The notes beneath the pieces were generated by a model, which was given only the letters and a program-made list of their open reading frames with translations, made no database searches and was not told where the DNA came from. The translations under genes and the position numbers were made by a program. This document shows, one piece after another, positions 1 through 6,203 of a stretch of DNA of 39,817 nucleotides. Location of the stretch: NCBI GenBank assembly GCA_017458125.1, contig JAFTGB010000071.1, positions 1-39,817 on the forward strand, written 5' to 3'. Source of the stretch: Prevotella sp. GTDB lineage: Bacteria; Bacteroidota; Bacteroidia; Bacteroidales; Bacteroidaceae. Numbering within the stretch: position 1 is the first letter of the stretch; the number at the start of each line of letters is the position of its first letter.

Positions 1-133
1 GGGCTAATTAATTCCTCCCCTTGGAAAGGGGAGGTTAGGAGGGGTTGATTTCATCGACGAATATGTTATATTTACCTGCGAATTATCAACCACCCCCCGC
101 CCCTCCTTTCCAAGGAGGGGAGTTAGCTACATT
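1..133. repeat. Long imperfect inverted repeat built from CTCCCC/GGGGAG palindromes
   Basis: The left arm reads CCTCCCCTTGGAAAGGGGAG and continues into TTAGGAGGGGTTGAT. The right arm is its imperfect reverse complement, ATCAACCACC followed by CCCCTCCTTTCCAAGGAGGG. Each arm holds its own small palindrome, and together they form a ~40-base terminal inverted repeat around an AT-rich centre. It lies just past the 3' end of the dipeptidase gene, so it may also act as a terminator. No transposase is attached, so it looks like a non-autonomous, MITE-like or REP-like element. Related CCTCCCC..GGGGAGG palindromes occur inside the GH31 gene. Confidence 0.75.
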
Positions 134-157
134 TTGACACACCCTCATTTTTTTATG

Positions 158-1597
158 CTATGCCATGCGGCGGAGCAGTTCTATGAGTACGTGCCAGATG
201 TCTTCGATGGTTCGCAATTCTACGCGTTCGCTGGTGGAGTGCGGTTCCAGTATGCGCGGACCGATGCAGGCTATTTCTATGCCCGGAAACTTCTGGACGA
301 AGTAGCCGGCCTCCAGAACGAAGTGCATAGCTACCAGTCGGGGACGCCATCCCAGTATGTCGTTGAACACGTCGGAGGTCAGCCGTAAGAAGTCGGATTG
401 CTGGTTCTCCTGCCATGCCGGCGACGACATGACCGTCTCCGATGTGGCTCCGTGGGCAGCGAATGTGGCAGCAATGTCGTTAGCCAGTGCAGTCATGTCG
501 GCGTCGATGAAGCTGCGTGTGTGGGTCGAAATGAGGATGTGGTCCTCTGCTGTGCTGATGCGTCCCACATTGTTCGAGGTCTCCACGGTGCCCTTCATCG
601 CCTTGCTCATCTTGACAACGCCCTGCGGTATCTGTTCGAGACAGGACAGCAAGGCTTCAAACGCCTTGCGGTCGATGATGGTCTCCTGGCGTTCCGTCTT
701 GGTGATGGAGCAGCGAATGTGAGGGTCGCCCTTGCCGTACTCGTCGCGTAGCCATTCGTTCATCGAAGCCTCCTGCGACTTGACGAACTCAGCAGCCTCA
801 CCAGAGGGTACGCAGACGATGATGTCGGCCTTGGAGGCTATGGAGGCGTTGGCCTCGCCGATGTTGATGCTGGCCAGGTCGAAGTCATACTCGTTGTAGA
901 CCGCTGCCAGGATGGCCCATGCCGGGATGACGGCGCTGGCCCGTCCCTTGTTGATGTCTACGCCCGAGTGCCCGCCCAGACCGCCTTCGATGGTGATGCG
1001 ATACCAGCGGTGCTTGCCTCCTGGTGCCGGTTGGCGGTTGACGGGTATGCGGTGCAGTTGCAGGGTGGCTCCTGCCGCTCCTGTGGTGATGGTGTCGTAG
1101 TCCTCGGAGTCAAGGTTGATGACCTTGCGGCCTTTCAGGAAGTCTGGCGACAGGTTGGCTGCTCCGGTCATGCCGTCTTCCTCGTTGGTGGTGGTAATGA
1201 CCTCTAACGGACCGTGAATGATGCTGTCGTCAGCCAACACGGCCAGTGCCATAGACAACCCGATGCCGTTGTCAGCGCCTAACGATGTGCCGCGAGCCTT
1301 CATCCATCCGTCCTCGATATAGGCGTCGATAGGGGTGGTGAGCGGGTTCTCCATGCCGACGCACACCATGTCCATGTGGTTGAGCAGCACAACGGGTGTG
1401 GCCTGTTCGTGACCTGGTGTGGCAGCCTTGCGTATGACGACACAGTTGTGTTCGTCTCGTTCGTAATCCAGTCCCAGCTGCTGTACGTAGTCACACAGGA
1501 AGTCGGCCACGCCCTCCTCATGGTGAGAGGGTCGTGGGATGGCGTTCAGTTTTTTGAAGAGGCTCATCACGGCCTCTGTTGTTTGTTGTATTGGCAT
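158..1597 (-). CDS. pepD: Aminoacyl-histidine dipeptidase (peptidase M20C, PepD)
   Basis: A cytosolic zinc dipeptidase that hydrolyses Xaa-His and other dipeptides. At 479 residues it has the normal family length. Visible metal and catalytic residues are H74 and D76 in NHMDMV, D109 in GADNGIG, E139-E140 in TNEEDGMTGA, D163 in NLDSED, and a C-terminal histidine in EPHSTSERVE. There is no signal peptide. The ATG at the 5' end is used; MSLFKKLNAIP, ten residues in, is an alternative start. It is the last gene of an operon, 13 bases after the GH78 stop codon. That short gap is made of heptad-like sequence (AACTCTA AACACTC AACTCAA) running into the start codon. Transcription probably comes from the promoter upstream of the beta-helix gene. 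Its link to glycan breakdown is unclear. Confidence 0.93.
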   Translation of the reverse strand: MPIQQTTEAVMSLFKKLNAIPRPSHHEEGVADFLCDYVQQLGLDYERDEHNCVVIRKAATPGHEQATPVVLLNHMDMVCVGMENPLTTPIDAYIEDGWMKARGTSLGADNGIGLSMALAVLADDSIIHGPLEVITTTNEEDGMTGAANLSPDFLKGRKVINLDSEDYDTITTGAAGATLQLHRIPVNRQPAPGGKHRWYRITIEGGLGGHSGVDINKGRASAVIPAWAILAAVYNEYDFDLASINIGEANASIASKADIIVCVPSGEAAEFVKSQEASMNEWLRDEYGKGDPHIRCSITKTERQETIIDRKAFEALLSCLEQIPQGVVKMSKAMKGTVETSNNVGRISTAEDHILISTHTRSFIDADMTALANDIAATFAAHGATSETVMSSPAWQENQQSDFLRLTSDVFNDILGWRPRLVAMHFVLEAGYFVQKFPGIEIACIGPRILEPHSTSERVELRTIEDIWHVLIELLRRMA

Positions 1598-1610
1598 TTG
1601 AGTTGAGTGT

Positions 1611-3830
1611 TTAGAGTTGGAGTATGTTTTCCTTGTTTCTTTCTATGGGGACGCGGCGGTCGCCGACGATGAGCCAGCCCTGTCCTGCGGTGGTGCTTAC
1701 ACTTACCTTATCGCGGTCCATGCGGACATGTATTACCCCGTGAGGCGTGGGCACGTCGCCCTCCATCCATTCAAGGTCGCCCAGTACGGGGCGCACCTCG
1801 AACTCCTCGTAACCCGGCTTGGTGGGTTGCACGCCTAAGTAGTAGCGGCCTAACAGGTAGATGGGTGACGCTCCCCATGCATGGCACAGCGACTTGCCGT
1901 AGGGACGGCCGTACATGGCCAGATGCTGCGTGCCAGACTCCGTGGGGACATATTTTTCCCAGAACGATGTGGCACCCTCGCGGAGCATGCCTCCCCAGTA
2001 GTCGCGCATCTCGTGCAGCACCTGTGTGTGATAGCCCATCATGCAGAGCGTCTCCAGTTCGTAGAAGCGCATGTATGGCGTGGTGATGGGGTCGATGGCG
2101 GGGTTGAGCATGACGCTCTGCATAATCTCCTTGCGCTCCTCTTCGTAGGCCATGCCGTAGAGGATGGCAAACATGTTGGGGAACTTCGTAATCTGGGCGT
2201 TCATCTTTCCTTCCTCGATGGCGTGGAGGTAGGCACGCTTCTCGTAACTCCAGAACGTCTGCTTGATTTTGTTGCGGAGCGTTTCTGCTTTCACGCGGTA
2301 GTCGTTCTTCACTCCGAGCAGTTTGGCACAGACGGCCATGGTCTCCAGGGCTTTGCAGAAGAGTATCTGCTCGAAGCACAGTGTACCGCGCTTGTGCATG
2401 GGGAAGTCCACCCAGTCGACGAATATCCAGTCGTCAGGTTTTCCTTCTGCCATGCCGTCGGCGTTGGTACGGCTGAGCACGTAGTCCATGAGTGTCACCA
2501 TGCGTGGCCACATTTCGCCGACAAAAGCTTTGTCGCCCGTATAGCGGTAGTAGTCCAAGATAGCGTTGAACCAGTAGAAAGTGTAGTCCATGATGGTGTT
2601 GATGTGTGCCGTCACGGGGTCCTTTCCCCTCAGTTGTCGGATGGTGCGCTTGACGCACTCCGTGTCAAAGCGCAGGTAGTAGTTCATCAGGTAACTCTGT
2701 ATGGCATCGCCCGACCATGTCCAGCGGTCGCGCTTGATGCCGTCCATGAAGAACTCGCGCGTCGTCAGGTCTAAGGTGTAGGCAGCCACCTGCCAGATGT
2801 GGTTCAGCTCGTCGTCAGAGCAGCGGAAGGAACCAGAGTGCGAGAGGTTGTGTGGGGAATATTCGTAGTCCATCAGCACGTCGGTATAGGTGGAGCCTGC
2901 CTCCTTTTCTATATAGACATAGCGGAAGGCCTTGCTTGTTGCGATACAGTCGCAGCAAGCAGGACAGGAGAGGACATCGAGGGTCTCGCAGTGCTCGCGG
3001 TCTAAAGCCTCCTCACGGCTCTCGCCATAATAGACGCGGAGGGTTCCTTTGAGGTCCTTGACTTTCAGATAGCCAAAGGTCTCGCGCCCGAAGTCGTAGA
3101 GCGTGCCGTCTAAAAGTGAAGAGTGAAGAGTGAAGAGTGAAGAATTTGCTACCGCCGTACTCTCGCAATGCAACGCCACACTCTGACCAACGGTCAGAGA
3201 ATGCAACGCCACACTCTGACCAACGGTCAGAGAACTTACGGGACGCTGCTCTCTGCGCTCCAGATGGTATGAGGAGGGCGGGGTGTCGGCGCTGTCGAAG
3301 TTCCATGAGGCTGCGGGCACGTAGATGCCCGAACCGTGAGCCACGCCGTTCTCGTCGATCCACAACTTGTCCTCGTAGGTGACCATCCAGCTGCTGTCCG
3401 TCACGATGGTCTCGCCGTCGATGAAGAGGGCAGGCGGTGTGGCTTGGTTCCATACTTTCAGGTTCAGCTTATGTTTGCCGGCGGGGATGGTGTAGTGGCT
3501 GTCAGGAAACTGCAGTTTGCCGTCAATGGCACAGTTAAACGCTCCCTCGGCGAACACCCGTATGCTTTCTTCTTTCTCTAAGTTGAAAGCCTTCGAGAAT
3601 TCCACCGTCACGTAGTGCGAGTCCTGCTTCCAGAACGGTGGGAACATCGCTCCGCGTTCGGTGCGACGGTTGTTGAAGATGTTGCCTAACCACACCTCAA
3701 AGTCGCCGGTATACCATATCCAAGTAGCCTTTTTAATTGAAGAGTGAAGAGTGAAGAGTGAAGAATTTGCTTCCGCCACACTCTTAAGTGAAGAGTGAAG
3801 AGTGAAGAGTTGAGAATTTGCTTCCGCCAT
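1611..3830 (-). CDS. Alpha-L-rhamnosidase, GH78 family, with in-frame repeat insertions
   Basis: Predicted to release terminal L-rhamnose from pectin side chains or other plant rhamnosides. The catalytic (alpha/alpha)6 barrel contains DGIKRDRWTWSGD near residues 360-372, the general-acid region, and GATSFWEKYVP near residue 620, which holds the usual general-base Glu. A C-terminal beta-sandwich follows GKSLCHAWGASPIYLLG. The usual DERxGW acid motif is shortened to RDRWTW, a variant I associate with Bacteroidetes members of the family. No signal peptide is visible. The first ~33 residues derive almost entirely from repeat DNA (two copies of ANS-LFTLHSS), and even the start codon sits in the repeated block. 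A second insertion near residues 197-238 encodes two SLTVGQSVALH units plus another LFTLHSSL stretch. The gene follows the beta-helix gene by 7 bases and precedes pepD. Confidence 0.85.
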   Translation of the reverse strand: MAEANSQLFTLHSSLKSVAEANSSLFTLHSSIKKATWIWYTGDFEVWLGNIFNNRRTERGAMFPPFWKQDSHYVTVEFSKAFNLEKEESIRVFAEGAFNCAIDGKLQFPDSHYTIPAGKHKLNLKVWNQATPPALFIDGETIVTDSSWMVTYEDKLWIDENGVAHGSGIYVPAASWNFDSADTPPSSYHLERREQRPVSSLTVGQSVALHSLTVGQSVALHCESTAVANSSLFTLHSSLLDGTLYDFGRETFGYLKVKDLKGTLRVYYGESREEALDREHCETLDVLSCPACCDCIATSKAFRYVYIEKEAGSTYTDVLMDYEYSPHNLSHSGSFRCSDDELNHIWQVAAYTLDLTTREFFMDGIKRDRWTWSGDAIQSYLMNYYLRFDTECVKRTIRQLRGKDPVTAHINTIMDYTFYWFNAILDYYRYTGDKAFVGEMWPRMVTLMDYVLSRTNADGMAEGKPDDWIFVDWVDFPMHKRGTLCFEQILFCKALETMAVCAKLLGVKNDYRVKAETLRNKIKQTFWSYEKRAYLHAIEEGKMNAQITKFPNMFAILYGMAYEEERKEIMQSVMLNPAIDPITTPYMRFYELETLCMMGYHTQVLHEMRDYWGGMLREGATSFWEKYVPTESGTQHLAMYGRPYGKSLCHAWGASPIYLLGRYYLGVQPTKPGYEEFEVRPVLGDLEWMEGDVPTPHGVIHVRMDRDKVSVSTTAGQGWLIVGDRRVPIERNKENILQL
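3114..3236 (-). repeat. Composite in-frame repeat: TTCACTC heptads plus two CTGACC..GGTCAG palindromes
   Basis: In the gene's sense direction there are two copies of a 33-base unit containing the hairpin CTGACCGTTGGTCAG followed by AGTGTGGCGTTGCATT. These lead into GAGTACGGCGGTAGCAAATTC and then four TTCACTC-type heptads. The block contains no stop codon in the reading frame and is translated inside the GH78 gene. The hairpin unit recurs with a changed stem in the GH31 gene, and the GGCGGWAGCAAATTC plus heptad unit recurs at the start of this gene. Confidence 0.9.
3734..3830 (-). repeat. Two copies of the GGCGGAAGCAAATTC + TTCACTC heptad unit at the GH78 start
   Basis: Each copy has TGGCGGAAGCAAATTC followed by four heptads of the TTCACTC type, some with substitutions. 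The outer copy contains the annotated ATG: the TG of the codon and the following G match the repeat unit, where the sister copy reads GTGTGG instead of CTATGG. The repeat therefore supplies both the start codon and the first ~33 codons. Confidence 0.88.
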
Positions 3831-3837
3831 AGTGTTG

Positions 3838-5613
3838 TTATTTGGTGATTCCTGCTCGTTTCTTGATGTCGTCGCTCACTTGCGGTCCGTTGTTCTCCCA
3901 CGTGTTGCCCGGTCCGTTGGCGTTTTTCAGGAACTTCTCTTCTGGCGTCCAGTTGTCGCGCAGGGTGATGTTGCTGCTTCCTTCGTCAGTATAGAGGTAG
4001 AACCAGTGGTTGGGGTCGTGGACGTAGGAAGGCTTGGCGATGTCGCGCACTACATTCTCCGAGATGACGGTTCCAGGCTGGTTGCCTAAGGTGTAGATGC
4101 CGGCACAGTCGTACATGTGCCGGGCGTAGTCGTAGATGAGGTTGGCGTGCACGCGGTTGTCTTTCATGCACACCAGGTCGCGGTTCCAGCCCCAGCCTAA
4201 CGAGATGCCTGTGTAGCTGACGTCGTGGATGGTGTTGTGCTCAATGTTGATACCGCTGACGTAGCCTGCCGCGATGGCCACGCAGCCCCAGTCTTCGTTG
4301 GTGACATTGTAGAACTCGCAGTTTTTCACTTCCTGACGGGTGCAGACCTCACGGAAGTCGGTGGGCTGGTAGGGCAGGTGGGTCTCCAGTCCCTCGGGCG
4401 AGAACGAGCCACAGACGTAGCCGTTCATGGCAATATCGGTGAAGGTGCAGCGCGTGGTGCTTCCTGCGCGACAGCCCACGACATAGTCGAGTCCGGAACC
4501 TCCCAAGTGCTCAAAGCGGCACTGCTCGAAGCTGCAGTTCTCTGTCCAGCGCAGTTCCACAGCCGCATCGGCGCGTCCCAGCCACCCTTGGTTGTCCAGT
4601 TTGTGGTTGTTGGGGCGGTCTGTCTGCGGGCGCAGCTTATAAGCCTCGGTGAGATACATGCCAGCCTGCAGGGGGACGTGGCCCTGCTCCGACGGGCGCA
4701 TCCAGGTGGTGTGATGAAAGGCAACGTCCTTGATGGTGATGTTGCGGACGGGGTGCTCTGGGGTTCCTATCAATTCCATCAGGGTGGTCAGCACGGGTAC
4801 GATAGCCTCGCGGATGGTCTCGCCTTTGCGCGGCATGTAGTAGACCTTATGCTCGCGGATGTCGTGATACCACTCGCCGGGCTCGTCCAATAGCTCAAGG
4901 GCATTGGTCAGGTAGAAGGGCGAGGGGTGCTTGGTATCGGGCGTCATAGGCGAGGGCCACGGGTGCTCGAACTGCAACTTGTCCTCAGGGGCGTGGAAGC
5001 GCACGGCAACGGAGTCGCCCTGCACCGTCATGCTCTTGATGCGCAGGTTGCTGGTGCACCACATCTCGTGCAACACCAGCTCCAGATATTTACTATTTAC
5101 GGATTTACTATTTTCGGATTTACTATTTACGGATTTACTATTTACTATTTTCTCCACCGCCTTCTTGGGTACCCAGAGCACATGGTTCCGTTTGTCGTAG
5201 GTGCGGATGCGGTGCATCTGCTCGAAGTCGCTGACATCGCGGGCCCTTGTGGCTTTCTTTCCGTTGATGTAGAGCTGTCGGAAGTCAACGGGTCGGCCGT
5301 TGAAGTCGGGCACACTGGCAACCAGAAATTTGCCCTGCCGCTTCCAATCCGTGACGGGCATGCCACCAGTGATGACGGCTCCGTTGCCCTCTATGCGGAG
5401 TCCGCTGTCCTCAGGGCGCAACCGCAAAGGCTCGTACAGATAATAGGTGCCAGCGCTCAGATGCAATGTCACTTCGTTGACTTTGCCTAATCGCCGCATC
5501 TCGCGTGCTTTGCGCACGGCATCCTGTAATGATGAATCTGGGGTGATGCTTATATCGGCAGCCATCGCTTGCAGGCTGCTCATGAGGGTAAATATCAATA
5601 GCATATTTTTCAT
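3838..5613 (-). CDS. Secreted right-handed parallel beta-helix glycosidase, GH141-like
   Basis: A 591-residue exported protein with a signal peptide (MKNMLLIFTLMSSLQAMAA). The rest is a parallel beta-helix: an N-terminal pectate-lyase-like edge (LSAGTYYLYEPLRLRPEDSG), then repeated short strands with Asn-rich turns, such as CSFEQCRFEHLGGSGLDYV and NEDWGCVAIAAGYVSGINIEHN. The C-terminal part, with YDCAGIYTLGNQPGTVISENV, resembles Bacteroidetes proteins I associate with GH141 (fucosidase/xylanase activities, known from rhamnogalacturonan II degradation). That family assignment is from memory. A second, clearly paralogous protein lies at 19755-21296. A repeat-derived stretch (NSKSV, NSKSE, NSKSV, NSKY) interrupts it near residues 154-175. 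It is the first gene of an operon with GH78 and pepD, behind a TGACA-N15-CGTC promoter-like motif. Confidence 0.7.
   Translation of the reverse strand: MKNMLLIFTLMSSLQAMAADISITPDSSLQDAVRKAREMRRLGKVNEVTLHLSAGTYYLYEPLRLRPEDSGLRIEGNGAVITGGMPVTDWKRQGKFLVASVPDFNGRPVDFRQLYINGKKATRARDVSDFEQMHRIRTYDKRNHVLWVPKKAVEKIVNSKSVNSKSENSKSVNSKYLELVLHEMWCTSNLRIKSMTVQGDSVAVRFHAPEDKLQFEHPWPSPMTPDTKHPSPFYLTNALELLDEPGEWYHDIREHKVYYMPRKGETIREAIVPVLTTLMELIGTPEHPVRNITIKDVAFHHTTWMRPSEQGHVPLQAGMYLTEAYKLRPQTDRPNNHKLDNQGWLGRADAAVELRWTENCSFEQCRFEHLGGSGLDYVVGCRAGSTTRCTFTDIAMNGYVCGSFSPEGLETHLPYQPTDFREVCTRQEVKNCEFYNVTNEDWGCVAIAAGYVSGINIEHNTIHDVSYTGISLGWGWNRDLVCMKDNRVHANLIYDYARHMYDCAGIYTLGNQPGTVISENVVRDIAKPSYVHDPNHWFYLYTDEGSSNITLRDNWTPEEKFLKNANGPGNTWENNGPQVSDDIKKRAGITK
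5088..5152 (-). repeat. In-frame TAAATAG/TCCG repeat, period 15 (7+8), in the beta-helix gene
   Basis: The sense strand alternates AATAGTAAATCCGTA-type 15-base units and ends with plain 7-base steps. A pure TAAATAG heptad would place stop codons in frame. The extra base in every second unit fixes the frame, so only N-S-K-S-V/E is read. It is related to the TAAATCG heptads at 6171 and 17168. Confidence 0.85.
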
Positions 5614-5623
5614 ATACCTTAAA

Positions 5624-5647
5624 GACGATTAGCACAGGGAAATGTCA
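5624..5647 (-). promoter_or_regulatory. ECF-type promoter candidate upstream of beta-helix 1
   Basis: On the minus strand TGACA (5647-5643) and CGTCTTTAA (from 5627) are separated by exactly 15 bases. The -35-like box is extended as GATGACATTT. The ATG is only ten bases after CGTC, so a transcript starting at the usual distance would be nearly leaderless. The same arrangement occurs upstream of four other genes in this window. That it is read by an ECF sigma factor is inferred from shape and spacing; no sigma factor gene lies in the window. Confidence 0.6.
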
Positions 5648-5700
5648 TCGAAGTCTTTTGACGTGTTAACAACTAAAGAAACTAATTAAAATACGTTAAG

Positions 5701-5746
5701 AACTAAAGGTGTTAGTTGTTAGTAACGAAAACTTTTAGTTACTTTG
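5701..5746 (+). promoter_or_regulatory. Promoter and two operator-like palindromes for the BlaI operon
   Basis: AACTAAAGGTGTTAGTT (5701-5717) is a perfect 6-5-6 inverted repeat. A second one spans 5721-5743, with arms AGTAACGAAAA and TTTTAGTTACT around a single C and one mismatch. A Bacteroidetes-type promoter fits across it: TTG at 5716-5718, a 20-base spacer, and TTACTTTG at 5739-5746 (one mismatch to TAnnTTTG). The second palindrome covers the spacer, as expected for autorepression by the BlaI-family protein encoded just downstream. Confidence 0.6.
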
Positions 5747-5804
5747 CATTCAGATATTGATAACAACGCATTTTGAACGCACAAACTTAAAGCAAACAAC
5801 GACA

Positions 5805-6170
5805 ATGAAAAAGCTGACGAATAAAGAAAAAGAGATTATGGAGCTGTATTGGCAGCACGGTCCGATGTTCGTTCGCGAACTGCAAGAGCACTATGCCGAA
5901 CCCCGCCCGCACTTCAACACCCTCTCGACGATGGTACGCATCCTGGAGCGGAACGGCTTCTTGGGGCACCGGCAGTTTGGCAACAGCTTCCAATACTATC
6001 CGTTGGTGACGGAGAAAGAGTACGGACGCTCATCGATAGCCGGAGTCATCAAGAACTATTTTAATGACTCCTATCTCTCGGCCGTCTCCTCGTTTGTCAA
6101 GGAGGAGAAAATCAGTATCGAGGAACTCCGTGAACTGATAGCCCAAATAGAGCAATCGGACCATGAATAG
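5805..6170 (+). CDS. BlaI/MecI/CopY-family transcriptional repressor
   Basis: A small winged-helix repressor of 121 residues, starting at MKKLTNKEKEIMELYW. The N-terminal half has the BlaI helix-turn-helix, including VRELQEHY, PHFNTLSTMVRILERNGFL and the wing HRQFGNSFQYYPLV. The C-terminal helices (SSFVKEEKISIEELRELIAQ) form the dimerisation part, which in the family is cut by a membrane metalloprotease. An in-frame ATG sixteen codons upstream is rejected because the family begins at the chosen Met and upstream sequence is promoter-like. It precedes an M56 sensor gene, the standard BlaI-BlaR pairing. Two palindromes in its promoter suggest autorepression. In Bacteroidetes such pairs are widespread and need not concern beta-lactams. 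Confidence 0.92.
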   Translation: MKKLTNKEKEIMELYWQHGPMFVRELQEHYAEPRPHFNTLSTMVRILERNGFLGHRQFGNSFQYYPLVTEKEYGRSSIAGVIKNYFNDSYLSAVSSFVKEEKISIEELRELIAQIEQSDHE

Positions 6171-6203
6171 TAAATCGAAAATCGCTAAATCGTAAATCGA
6201 AAA
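6171..6203 (+). repeat. TAAATCG/AAAATCG heptads filling the BlaI-BlaR1 gap
   Basis: Directly after the BlaI stop codon come TAAATCG, AAAATCGC, TAAATCG, TAAATCG and AAAATG, the last unit merging into the ATG of the next gene. The whole intergenic gap is therefore repeat. The same heptad family precedes the SSS symporter gene. Confidence 0.85.
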
